64,000 bases of DNA. Origin: Mycobacterium sp. DL99. Its GTDB lineage: Bacteria > Actinomycetota > Actinomycetes > Mycobacteriales > Mycobacteriaceae. The DNA lies in contig NZ_SJOM01000007.1 of assembly GCF_004762045.1 (NCBI RefSeq), forward strand, positions 4,155,451 through 4,219,450, written 5' to 3'. The translations under genes were made by a program, and so were the position numbers. Shown here in pieces: positions 44,201 through 51,565 of the stretch. Numbering within the stretch: the first letter of the stretch is position 1; every line of letters begins with the position of its first letter. A model generated the notes under the pieces. That model ran no database searches. It was given only the letters and a program-made list of their open reading frames with translations, and was not told the origin of the DNA.

Positions 44201-46466
44201 CGAGCCCGGCGACGTTCTCGGCCAGGGCGTCGGTCAGATCGTCCATCGCAGGACTGTGGAATGCCACGTCGGTATTCACCCGGCGCACCACGATGCCCTG
44301 CTCACCCCAGGACTGGCAGACCTCCTCGACGGCGTCGGTGAGACCCGAGATGACACAGGATTCCGCCGATGCGCTGATGGCCGCCACCACATCGGTGCGG
44401 CCGGTCAGCCGCTGCGCGGCCTCGGCGAACGGCAGACGCACCAAAGCCATGGCGCCGCAACCCATCACGGATCGGAAGCCGCGGGCCCGGTAGCAGGCCA
44501 CGGCGGCGCCCTGACGCAACTCGAACACCCCGGAGACCACGCAGGCCGCCACCTCGCCGACCGAGTGACCGATCACCGCGGCCGGACGCACTCCCCGCTG
44601 CTCCAGTACCGCGGCCAGTCCGACCTGCATGGCGAAGGTGAGCGCCTGGATCCGGTCGGTGCCGCCGAGCTCTCCCGTGCTCAGCGCCTCGCGCGCGGAG
44701 AACCCGAGCTCGCGCCCGAATACCTCGTCGACTTCGTCGATGACACGGGCGAAAGTTGGTTCGGCCGTGAGCAACTCACGACCCATTCCGGCCCAGTGCG
44801 AACCGTGTCCGGAGAACACCCACACCGCGTCGGCGACCTGACCGCCCGGGAGTTCGCCGGTGACCACGCCAGCGCCGGAATCCCCATGGGACAGTGCGTC
44901 GAGGCCGGCGATCAGTTCATGCCGATGTTCGGCGACGACCGCGGCCCGGACCGGTTCGTGCGTACGCCGGGTCCACAATGTGGCGGCCACCGGTGCCAGG
45001 TCCTGATGGCCTGCCCGCAGATGATCGGCCAGCGCTTCGGCCTGGCGGGCCAGCCGCTGCGGAGAGCGCGCCGAGAGCGGGACGATCACCGGACCGGACG
45101 CGTGCGGCGTCATGTTCTGTTGCGCCGGAGCCTCTTCGAGCAGGACATGCGCAATGGTGCCGCCGTAGCCGTAACTGCACACCGCGGCCCGACGCGGGGT
45201 ATCGGTGCGTGCCCAGGGTTCGACCTCGATGGGCACCCGAAGCCCGCTGTTGGCCCAGTCCACCGCGCCGGTGAGTTGCCGCAGCCCGGCGGTGGGCGGG
45301 ATCGCCTCATGATGCAGGGCCAGGACCGTTTTGATCAGTCCCATCACGCCGGCGCCGCCTTCGAGGTGGCCGATGTTGGGTTTGACCGACCCGACGCGGC
45401 ACCGGTCCGCCTCGGCCCGCCCGACGCCGTACACCTCGGCCAGCGCCTCCACCTCGGTGGGATCGCCTGTGGGAGTGCCGGTTCCGTGCGCCTCGATATA
45501 GCCGACGCCGGCCGGGTCGACGCCCGACATCGCGCAGGCGCGGCGGAACATGTCCGCCTGCGCGGCACCGTTGGGCGACATGATGCCCACCGTGCGCCCG
45601 TCCTGCGCAGTGGCACCACCACGCACCACGGCCAGGATTCGGTCACCGTCGCGTTCGGCGTCCGCAAGTCGTTTGAGCACCACCACGCCGGCACCCTCAC
45701 CGCGCCCGTAACCGTCCGCGGCGGCATCGAAGGTCTTGCACCTGCCGTCGGGGGCCGTGGCCCCGGCCTCGTCGAGGACCCGGGTCAGGCCCGGGCCGAT
45801 CAGCGCGCTGACCCCGCCGGCCAGGGCCAGCGACGTCTCGCCGGCACGCAGCATCTGGCAGGCCTGGTGCACCGCGACCAACGAGGCCGCGCATGCGGCG
45901 TCCAACGCCACGCTCGGGCCGCGGAGATCGAGCAGATGCGAAACCCGGTTGGCGATACCGCACAGCGAGGTCCCGATGCCGGTCCACGCGTCGATCCCGG
46001 GCAGGTCTTCCATGATCAATTTGCCGTAGTCGTCGGAGTTGACGCCCATCAGCACCGCGGTGTCGCTGCCGGCCAGCGCCCTCGGCGACACCCCGGCGTG
46101 TTCGAGTGCCTCCCAGCTGACCTCGAGCGCCAGCCGCTGCTGGGGGTCCATCACCTCGGCCTCGCGCGGTGACACCCCGAAGAACTCGGCGTCGAAGCCG
46201 GCCAGATCATCGAGGAAGGTGCCCAGTCGGGTGACCTCGCGCAGCACCGCGGCATTGCGCGGATCACGCCGCAGGTAAGGCTCCCAGCGTTCTTCGGGCA
46301 CCTCGGTCACGTGGCTGCGCCCCTCGACCAGGAAATTCCAGAACTCCGCCGGTGTCGCAACATTGCCCGCGACGCGGCAGCCGATGCCGATCACGGCGAT
46401 CGGTTCCGGAGGCTTGCCGCTGGCGTACCACCTGGGTGAATGCCGCCCGTCGTGTGTCACGCTCAT
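41256..46466 (-). CDS. Iterative type I PKS, 6-methylsalicylic acid synthase type
   Basis: This 1736-residue multidomain PKS has the order of bacterial 6-MSA synthases. KS: Cys192 in LDAACAASLVA, His327 in EAHGTGT, His367 in KPNIGH. AT: Ser635 in GHSVGE, with a malonyl-type AFH motif. Thioester-hydrolase/dehydratase-like domain: His940 in GDHPVQGTEIVP, with a second acid near 1099. KR: GGTGVLGLQMAQRLADLG, and Tyr1538 in AYGCAN. ACP: Ser1686 in LGVDSIMTV. The KS region segments MGVNSDDYGKL and EDLPG are features I recall from 6-MSAS-type enzymes. No C-terminal thioesterase is present, which is usual for the class. It occupies the mbtI position and has an IdeR-like box, so it probably provides 6-methylsalicylate for mycobactin. 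A GTG at 46460 is an alternative start. Confidence 0.88.
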   Translation of the reverse strand: MSVTHDGRHSPRWYASGKPPEPIAVIGIGCRVAGNVATPAEFWNFLVEGRSHVTEVPEERWEPYLRRDPRNAAVLREVTRLGTFLDDLAGFDAEFFGVSPREAEVMDPQQRLALEVSWEALEHAGVSPRALAGSDTAVLMGVNSDDYGKLIMEDLPGIDAWTGIGTSLCGIANRVSHLLDLRGPSVALDAACAASLVAVHQACQMLRAGETSLALAGGVSALIGPGLTRVLDEAGATAPDGRCKTFDAAADGYGRGEGAGVVVLKRLADAERDGDRILAVVRGGATAQDGRTVGIMSPNGAAQADMFRRACAMSGVDPAGVGYIEAHGTGTPTGDPTEVEALAEVYGVGRAEADRCRVGSVKPNIGHLEGGAGVMGLIKTVLALHHEAIPPTAGLRQLTGAVDWANSGLRVPIEVEPWARTDTPRRAAVCSYGYGGTIAHVLLEEAPAQQNMTPHASGPVIVPLSARSPQRLARQAEALADHLRAGHQDLAPVAATLWTRRTHEPVRAAVVAEHRHELIAGLDALSHGDSGAGVVTGELPGGQVADAVWVFSGHGSHWAGMGRELLTAEPTFARVIDEVDEVFGRELGFSAREALSTGELGGTDRIQALTFAMQVGLAAVLEQRGVRPAAVIGHSVGEVAACVVSGVFELRQGAAVACYRARGFRSVMGCGAMALVRLPFAEAAQRLTGRTDVVAAISASAESCVISGLTDAVEEVCQSWGEQGIVVRRVNTDVAFHSPAMDDLTDALAENVAGLDPARDAVIPLYTTALPDPRSTASRDADYWVRNLRGQVRFAEAVAAAAEDGHRLFLEVSAHPVVSHSTVETLLHLGVDDHAVIPLLRRDAPESTAVTTAVASLYCHGADVEHGVAETDPWAADLPVTQWQHRHFWRVPSAAPGGRAVHDTTVHTLLGGRTDVAGTVATRMWQTRLDFDNRPYPGDHPVQGTEIVPAAVLLNTFLAAAGGGAGLTDIRLRTPVAPARARDLQVVLADRELTLASRLADATEDQGGGWLTHSSAVVALDDGADDGGAPAIDLAAARVRCTEALPARHVIDSLAELGVAAMGFGWDIKDLRRGEGELLARVSSGSDGAQPSTWASLMDAATSAASTSFDGPPRLRMPARIERVHVLGAPPATAMLSVRRRPGTTTTDVAITDESGSVLLSIGGMAFEELENPGRAASATDVRRIVHQVSWHPVSARGGRSPSGVVLVGGDVDRLETAVNDLTAAAVPYLAVEDPAELESSIEFGSLPSELGDAPVVLVLPRDDDSPGAAVDLVTGTLALQQRLGLSARLWALTVGVHEGANVTHAPLWGLSRVAAAEHPQLWGGVVDVADGRLPLDALGSLAGHGVLVVRDGVALAARLSASGSGSAATVQASPMRCAPGGTYLITGGTGVLGLQMAQRLADLGARRLVLLSRSGLGDRSAWAAGEQSAAVRAVTALEDRGVSVTVAAVDVGAPGSADALRDVLRPLPPVHGVIHAAGVEAGALLMNTTSDEFAAAMHPKVQGTLVLHEVFPPEQLDWMVLFSSCGYLAGFPGQGAYGCANSFLDGMARHRRSLGDRTTAVAWTAWRGLGMGSASEFVAAQLDALGMGTVGADDAMGALDLAMREDAANIVVLPVLPAAAAVPILADVAPEEEPDDASEPPSSSTGEFDPDQVAAHVLTAVASQLGLAESDVNVDLPLVELGVDSIMTVRLRRQLEKQTGLSLPPTLLWEHPTAAAVTARIIELLEAGMGCEVKA

Positions 46467-46497
46467 CCTCAGCGAACACCCCCGCGGGCAAACCAAG

Positions 46498-46516
46498 AGT
46501 GGCTAGCCTTGCCTAA
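46498..46516 (-). promoter_or_regulatory. IdeR-like iron box upstream of the PKS
   Basis: On the minus strand, TTAGGCAAGGCTAGCCACT matches 13 of 19 positions of the IdeR consensus, with a perfect TTAGG and AGGCTA core. It lies 31 bases upstream of the PKS start. This predicts iron repression together with the mbt genes and supports a siderophore role for the PKS. Confidence 0.6.
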
Positions 46517-46635
46517 GTTTTGGAGCGACATGCGCACCATGCTCGCATAACGATGCAAGGCATTGGGACGTCCGCGCGCCTCGCCAGTCCCGGGTGAGCA
46601 AGGTCACCCACGGTGCCGCCACACCCGCCCGATGG

Positions 46636-47835
46636 CTATCCGAGCAGAGTGCGCACCACTCCATCGGCGAGCAGCCTCCCGCGATCGGTGAGAATCAGCC
46701 GATCGCCGTGAACTGCCACCAACTCACCGGCGAGCACCTCGGGAACCCGGGAACGCTCATCCTCGGTGAGGTCGGCCAGTGCCAGGCCATGCCGCAACCT
46801 CAGCCGCAGCATCACGTCCTCCAGATGCCGGTCGGTCTCGTCGAGCTCCTCAGAATCGGCGATGGGCAATCGCTCATCGGTCAACGCTTGCGCATAAGCA
46901 TTGGGATGCTTGACATTCCACCACCGGGTGGCACCCAGGAAGCCGTGCGCCCCCGGTCCGGCGCCCCACCACTCGCCACCGTCCCAATAGCCGAGGTTGT
47001 GCCGGCACTCCCCACCCTCGCGGCTCCAGTTGGACACCTCGTACCAGTGCAGACCGGCCGCCGCCAGCCGTGCGTCGAGCAGTTCATAGCGCTGCGCGAG
47101 CACGTCGTCGTCGGGGCGGGCGATCTCGCCCCGGCGCACCCGGCGGGCCAGCGCAGTGCCGTCCTCGACGATCAACGAGTACGCGGACACGTGGTCCACA
47201 CCGGCACCCACCGCGACGTCGATCGACCGTCGCAGATCGTCGTCGGTCTCCCCCGGCGTGCCGTAGATCAGGTCGATGTTGACGTGCTCGAATCCCGCGG
47301 CCCTGGCCTCCAGCGCCGCCGCAGGCGCCCGGCCCGCGGAGTGCTTGCGGTCCAGCACCGCCAGTACCTGCGGCGCGGCCGACTGCATGCCCAGAGACAC
47401 CCGGGTGAAGCCGGCCTCACGCAACGTCGCGAACATTTCCGGGGATGTGGACTCCGGGTTGGCCTCGGTGGTCACCTCGGCGTCGACGGCCAGTTCGAAG
47501 TTGTCGCGGACCGCGCCCAGCACCGCGGCGAGGCCGGCACCACCGAGCAACGAGGGGGTGCCACCGCCCACGAACACCGTCTGCACCGGCACGGAACCGA
47601 CCGTTGCTGCGGCCAACCGAAGCTCGACGCGCAACGCAGCCAGCCAGCCAGCCGGGGTTGCACCCCCGGGCGGGCCGGGCACGTCGGCAGAATCCAATTC
47701 GGCCGGCGTATAGGTGTTGAAGTCGCAGTATCCGCACCGAGTCGCGCAAAACGGCACGTGAATGTAGATGCCGAACGGCCGCTCCCGGTCCGACGAAGCC
47801 GGCGGTAGGTGGGCCGACTCGGCATGAACCGTCAT
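46636..47835 (-). CDS. hemW: Radical SAM protein HemW (HemN-like)
   Basis: This 399-residue radical SAM protein has the CxxxCxYC cluster motif in FCATRCGYCDFNTYT. The GGGTPSLLG segment that binds SAM and the HemN C-terminal domain (ENVMLRLRLRHGLALADL-like) are also present. It is usually annotated coproporphyrinogen III dehydrogenase, but the single added cysteine pattern and length fit HemW, a haem chaperone. The start at 47835 (MTVHAESAHL) follows a GGGGGG stretch. It corresponds to Rv2388c. Confidence 0.93.
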   Translation of the reverse strand: MTVHAESAHLPPASSDRERPFGIYIHVPFCATRCGYCDFNTYTPAELDSADVPGPPGGATPAGWLAALRVELRLAAATVGSVPVQTVFVGGGTPSLLGGAGLAAVLGAVRDNFELAVDAEVTTEANPESTSPEMFATLREAGFTRVSLGMQSAAPQVLAVLDRKHSAGRAPAAALEARAAGFEHVNIDLIYGTPGETDDDLRRSIDVAVGAGVDHVSAYSLIVEDGTALARRVRRGEIARPDDDVLAQRYELLDARLAAAGLHWYEVSNWSREGGECRHNLGYWDGGEWWGAGPGAHGFLGATRWWNVKHPNAYAQALTDERLPIADSEELDETDRHLEDVMLRLRLRHGLALADLTEDERSRVPEVLAGELVAVHGDRLILTDRGRLLADGVVRTLLG

Positions 47836-47982
47836 CCCCCCAGTGTGACTCGGCGGCGGCGGACAGGACCACCCGGATTCCAGCTGGCGGGGTCGAGAAA
47901 TGGATGACAGCACCAACGACACCGCCGGCGATCCGGGCCACCGTGGGTACCACGAAGTTCCATCACCCACCCGAGGAGAGCC

Positions 47983-48096
47983 ATGCACGCCGGACAACGC
48001 CTGTGCCAGGAGCAGCGACGACTTTTGCTCACCCTGAGCGCAAATATGGCCCGGTTAGGGCAGGTGGCGACAATCGTGGCAGAATGTCGGGCGTGA
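47983..48096 (+). CDS. Possible small ORF upstream of the Cys leader
   Basis: An ATG at 47983 follows GAGGAG (47973-47978) and opens 37 codons ending at a TGA that overlaps the GTG start of the Cys leader. It contains two Cys (RLCQEQ, AECRA). The rest of the gap between hemW and this point (47836-47982) shows no convincing gene. It may be a chance frame, since the leader promoter must lie inside it. Confidence 0.2.
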   Translation: MHAGQRLCQEQRRLLLTLSANMARLGQVATIVAECRA

Positions 48097-48188
48097 CTGC
48101 CGCCCACAACAGCTCCACCCGCATTGCGCTGGTGGCTCGTCGGCACGTCGATTTCAAGCGCGTATGTAGCTGTTGCTGTCTGCCTTGA
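48093..48188 (+). promoter_or_regulatory. Leaderless cysteine-rich leader peptide (attenuator ORF) upstream of sirA
   Basis: A 31-codon frame starts at the GTG at 48093, seven bases after a CAGAAT -10-like element (48080-48085). It ends with RVCSCCCLP, that is four Cys codons in a five-codon run just before the stop. An ATG at 48084 in the same frame is the alternative start. Poly-cysteine leaderless ORFs are known in mycobacteria as cysteine-responsive attenuators of sulfur genes, including the sirA operon. Ribosome stalling at the Cys codons when cysteine is short would relieve attenuation. Confidence 0.82.
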
Positions 48189-48203
48189 TCCCGCGTTGAT
48201 TTC

Positions 48204-48295
48204 GGAACCCGCCCGCCCAAAACATTCAGCTGGCCGCCGGATCTGCGCCGCCGGACAGCCCACCCGGTGATCAGCGCATTCCAGCGGCCGGTTCC
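48204..48295 (+). promoter_or_regulatory. Putative attenuator stem between Cys leader and sirA
   Basis: GGAACC (48204-48209) is complementary to GGTTCC (48290-48295), and GGCCGC (48232-48237) to GCGGCC (48284-48289). The two helices can stack, because the right arms are contiguous. The right arm ends 3 bases before the sirA ribosome-binding site AGAGGAG (48299-48305). The left arm begins 16 bases after the leader stop, so translation of the leader could alter folding. No alternative antiterminator was worked out. Confidence 0.45.
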
Positions 48296-48313
48296 ATAAG
48301 AGGAGCCAAAGCC

Positions 48314-49990
48314 ATGACCGAGGTTCAAGCCACACCGCGCCCAGCGAAGACTCGTGATGAGGGCCAGTGGGCGCTGGGTAGCCGCGACCCACTGAACCCC
48401 AACGAGGTGTTCAAACAAGAGGACGACGCCCTCAACGTGCGGGCCCGCATCCTTGACGTCTACTCGAAGCAGGGCTTCGACAGCATCGACAAGACCGACC
48501 TGCGCGGCCGGATGCGCTGGATGGGCCTGTACACCCAGCGTGAGCAGGGCTACGACGGCACCTTCACCGGTGACGACAATGCCGACCTGCTGGAGGCTCC
48601 GTATTTCATGATGCGGGTGCGCTCCGACGGCGGCGCGCTGACAGCGAAGTCGCTGCGCACCCTGGGCGAGATCTCGATCGAGTTCGCCCGCGACACCGCC
48701 GATATCACCGATCGGGAGAACATCCAGTACCACTGGATCCGCATCGAGGACGTTCCGGAGATCTGGCGCCGGCTGGAAGAGGTCGGACTGCAGACCACCG
48801 AGGCGTGCGGCGACTGCCCCCGCGTTGTCCTGGGTTCACCGCTGGCCGGTGAGTCCCTCGACGAGGTGCTCGACCCGTCTCCCGCGCTCGAGGAGATCGT
48901 CCGCCGCTACATCGGCAACCCGCTGCTGTCGAACCTGCCGCGCAAGTTCAAGACCGCGATCTCCGGCCTGCAGGATGTTGCGCACGAGATCAACGATGTG
49001 GCGTTCATCGGCGTCAACCACCCCGAGCACGGCCCCGGCCTGGATGTCTGGGTCGGCGGTGGCCTGTCGACCAACCCGATGCTGGCCCAGCGACTGGGCG
49101 TCTGGGTGCCGCTGGACGAGGTGCCCGACGTCTGGGAGGGCGTCACCTCGATCTTCCGTGACTACGGCTACCGCCGGCTGCGCAGCAAGGCCCGGCTGAA
49201 GTTCCTGGTCAAGGACTGGGGCGTAGAGAAGTTCAGGGAGGTTCTCGAGACCGAGTACCTCAAGCGCAAGCTGATCGATGGCCCTGCGCCCGAGCAGGTG
49301 CCCCACAACATCGACCACGTCGGCGTGCAGAAGCTCAAGAACGGCCTCAACGCCGTAGGTGTCGCACCGATCGCGGGCCGGGTGTCCGGCACCATCCTGA
49401 CCAAGGTCGCCGATCTGGCCGAGGCCGCCGGCTCCGATCGGATCCGGTTGACCCCCTACCAGAAGCTGATCGTGCTCGACGTCCCCGACGACAAACTGGC
49501 CGAACTGCGCGCCGGCCTGGATGAGCTGGGGCTGTCCTCGACCCCGTCGCGCTGGCGGCAGAACGTGATGGCCTGCACCGGTATCGAGTACTGCAAGCTG
49601 TCCTTCGCCGAGACCCGGGTCCGGGCGCAGAGCCTGGTGCCCGATCTGGAGGAGCGCCTCGCCGACCTGAACTCGACGCTGGACGTGCCGGTGACCGTCA
49701 ACCTCAACGGCTGCCCGAACTCGTGCGCCCGCATCCAGATCGCCGACATCGGCTTCAAGGGGCAGATGATCGACGACGGCAACGGACCCGAGGAAGGTTT
49801 CCAGGTGCATCTGGGCGGCAGCCTCGGCCTGGACAGCGGCTTCGGACGCAAACTGCGCCAGCACAAGGTGTCGTCCAGCGAACTCGGCGACTACGTCGAG
49901 CGGCTCGTTCGCAACTTCGTGAAACAACGCGAGGACGGCGAGCGTTTCGCCCAGTGGGCCGTTCGTGCCGACGAGGCTGATTTGCGATGA
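48314..49990 (+). CDS. sirA: Ferredoxin-dependent sulfite reductase
   Basis: This 558-residue siroheme and [4Fe-4S] enzyme reduces sulfite to sulfide in assimilatory cysteine synthesis. The cluster ligands are Cys421 and Cys427 (CTGIEYC) and Cys467 and Cys471 (CPNSC). The duplicated ferredoxin-reductase-like half domains and siroheme-binding arginines are in the usual places. It corresponds to Rv2391 (first annotated nirA). The ATG at 48314 has a good AGAGGAG site. Its stop overlaps cysH by 4 bases. Confidence 0.96.
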   Translation: MTEVQATPRPAKTRDEGQWALGSRDPLNPNEVFKQEDDALNVRARILDVYSKQGFDSIDKTDLRGRMRWMGLYTQREQGYDGTFTGDDNADLLEAPYFMMRVRSDGGALTAKSLRTLGEISIEFARDTADITDRENIQYHWIRIEDVPEIWRRLEEVGLQTTEACGDCPRVVLGSPLAGESLDEVLDPSPALEEIVRRYIGNPLLSNLPRKFKTAISGLQDVAHEINDVAFIGVNHPEHGPGLDVWVGGGLSTNPMLAQRLGVWVPLDEVPDVWEGVTSIFRDYGYRRLRSKARLKFLVKDWGVEKFREVLETEYLKRKLIDGPAPEQVPHNIDHVGVQKLKNGLNAVGVAPIAGRVSGTILTKVADLAEAAGSDRIRLTPYQKLIVLDVPDDKLAELRAGLDELGLSSTPSRWRQNVMACTGIEYCKLSFAETRVRAQSLVPDLEERLADLNSTLDVPVTVNLNGCPNSCARIQIADIGFKGQMIDDGNGPEEGFQVHLGGSLGLDSGFGRKLRQHKVSSSELGDYVERLVRNFVKQREDGERFAQWAVRADEADLR

Positions 49991-50700
49991 GTGCAGAGGT
50001 GAGTGGGTTGACTGAGACCGAGCTGAAGGAACTGGCCGAGCAGGGCGCGGCCGAGCTGGCCGACGCCGGCGCCGAGGAGCTGTTGCGCTGGACCGACCAG
50101 CACTTCGGTGGCAACTACGTGGTGGCCTCGAACATGCAGGATGCGGTGCTGGTCGAGATGGCGGCCAAGGTGCGCCCGGGCGTCGACGTGCTGTTCCTGG
50201 ACACCGGATACCACTTCGCCGAGACCATCGGCACGCGTGACGCCGTGGAGCAGGTGTACGGCGTGAACGTGGTCAACGTCCGCCCGGAGAACACGGTTGC
50301 CCAGCAGGATGACCTGCATGGCAAGGACCTGTTCGCCCGCGACGCCGCCTCCTGCTGCCGGATGCGCAAGGTCGAGCCGCTGGGCAAGGCACTGGCAGGC
50401 TACACCGCCTGGGTCACCGGTATCCGCCGGGTCGAGGCGCCGACCCGCGCCAACGCCCCGCTGATCAGCTGGGACAGTGCTTTCGGCCTGGTCAAGATCA
50501 ACCCGATCGCGGCCTGGTCCGACGACGAGATGCAGGCCTATATCGAGGCCAACGACATCCTGGTCAATCCTCTGGTCCACGAGGGCTATCCGTCCATCGG
50601 ATGCGCACCGTGCACGAGCAAGCCGGCGGAGGGCGCCGATCCGCGCAGCGGCCGGTGGGCCGGTCAGACCAAGACGGAGTGCGGGCTGCACGCCTCGTGA
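49987..50700 (+). CDS. cysH: Adenylylsulfate (APS) reductase
   Basis: This 237-residue thioredoxin-dependent enzyme reduces APS to sulfite and AMP. The [4Fe-4S] ligands distinguishing APS from PAPS reductases are present: Cys123-Cys124 (ASCCRMRK) and Cys206/Cys209 (GCAPC). The catalytic cysteine is in TECGLH at the C-terminus. FLDTGYHFAETI and VTGIRR bind substrate. It is co-translated with sirA. Confidence 0.96.
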   Translation: MSAEVSGLTETELKELAEQGAAELADAGAEELLRWTDQHFGGNYVVASNMQDAVLVEMAAKVRPGVDVLFLDTGYHFAETIGTRDAVEQVYGVNVVNVRPENTVAQQDDLHGKDLFARDAASCCRMRKVEPLGKALAGYTAWVTGIRRVEAPTRANAPLISWDSAFGLVKINPIAAWSDDEMQAYIEANDILVNPLVHEGYPSIGCAPCTSKPAEGADPRSGRWAGQTKTECGLHAS

Positions 50701-50707
50701 GGAAGCC

Positions 50708-51421
50708 GTGACACTCGTTCTCACCGCACACGGCAGCGCGGACCCGCGTTCGTCGGCGAACGCGCACGCCATCGGCGGACATCTGCGCCGCCTACTGCCG
50801 GACACCGAGGTACGGGTCGCGTTCTGCGAACAGAACGCGCCCAACCTCACCGAGGTGCTGCCCGATGTCGAGCCGGGCGCCGTGGTGGTGCCACTGCTGC
50901 TGGGCAGCGCCTATCACGCCCGGGTCGACATTCCCGAGCTGATCGCCAACTCCGGCGCCGAGGTGACGCAGGCCGATGTGCTCGGCGACGACCCCCGGCT
51001 GCTGCAGGTGGCGCGGGAGCGGCTGACATCGGTGGGAGTGTCCCGGTTCGACGCCGACCTCGGCGTGATCCTGGTCGGGGTGGGCTCGTCCCACCCGGCC
51101 GCCAATGCGCGTACCGCCGCCCTGGCCGGTGCGTTGGCCGAGGGCACCCGCTGGGCCGGTACCCAGGTGGCGTTCGCCACAGGGCAGACGCCGGCCGTGC
51201 CCGAGGCCGCCGATAGCTTGCGCCGACGCGGCGCCCGCCGCCTGGTGATCGCCCCCTGGTTCCTGGCGCACGGTCGCATCACCGACCGGGTTGCCGAATT
51301 CGCCTGCGCCGCAGGCATTCCGATGGCCGAACCACTCGGGCCGCACCGCTTGGTGGCGGCCACGGTGCTGGACCGTTACGAAGAGGCGCTGGCCGCACGC
51401 AGCACCGGCTTCGCCGCCTGA
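50708..51421 (+). CDS. che1: Sirohydrochlorin ferrochelatase-like protein (Che1/CbiX family)
   Basis: This 237-residue protein of the CbiX/SirB chelatase family probably inserts iron in the siroheme needed by sirA. Two half-domains each carry the family pattern: LTAHGSADPRSSANA with the metal-binding His near the N-terminus, and VGVGSSHPAANART in the middle. The GTG at 50708 follows GAGGAA and is 7 bases after cysH. It corresponds to Rv2393. Confidence 0.9.
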   Translation: MTLVLTAHGSADPRSSANAHAIGGHLRRLLPDTEVRVAFCEQNAPNLTEVLPDVEPGAVVVPLLLGSAYHARVDIPELIANSGAEVTQADVLGDDPRLLQVARERLTSVGVSRFDADLGVILVGVGSSHPAANARTAALAGALAEGTRWAGTQVAFATGQTPAVPEAADSLRRRGARRLVIAPWFLAHGRITDRVAEFACAAGIPMAEPLGPHRLVAATVLDRYEEALAARSTGFAA

Positions 51422-51443
51422 CCCCGCCATTCTCAGAGCAGTC

Positions 51444-51471
51444 ACGCCCCCGGACACCACCCCGGGGGCGT
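51444..51471 (+). terminator. Perfect GC-rich hairpin terminator after the sirA-cysH-che1 operon
   Basis: ACGCCCCCGG (51444-51453) and CCGGGGGCGT (51462-51471) form a 10-bp perfect stem with an 8-nt loop, 22 bases after the che1 stop. Only a short CTTCGT follows, so it lacks a classical U-tract, as is usual in mycobacteria. It isolates the operon from the next promoter. Confidence 0.75.
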
Positions 51472-51481
51472 CTTCGTCGGC

Positions 51482-51509
51482 TTGACTCCTATACCCCAAG
51501 GGGTATATT
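51482..51509 (+). promoter_or_regulatory. Promoter of the sulfide-detoxification operon with CstR-type operator 1
   Basis: TTGACT (51482-51487) and TATATT (51504-51509) are spaced by 16 bases. Between and overlapping them is the palindrome TATACCCC-AA-GGGGTATA (51490-51507). CsoR-family repressors bind such C/G-tract palindromes. A bound repressor would block RNA polymerase directly. The same half-sites recur at 51523 and 55685. Confidence 0.75.
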
Positions 51510-51522
51510 CGAACTTGTTGGT

Positions 51523-51538
51523 ATACCCCCCTAGGTAT
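51523..51538 (+). promoter_or_regulatory. CstR-type operator 2
   Basis: ATACC and GGTAT half-sites are separated by six bases (CCCCTA), giving the same 16-base length as operator 1. It lies just after the expected transcription start and 27 bases before the start of the first structural gene. Confidence 0.6.
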
Positions 51539-51565
51539 GCAGACCGCTCACTGAGGAGTCGAACA

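Noticed and set aside
42891..46172. Very long plus-strand frame (1093 codons) antisense to the PKS
   Set aside because: High-GC third-position bias keeps the opposite frame open; the translation is Arg/Gly/His-rich with no domain, while the minus strand carries a full PKS.
47904..48083. Longer frame running into the sirA Cys leader from 47904
   Set aside because: No ribosome-binding site at its start, low-complexity translation, and the leader has its own -10-like element.
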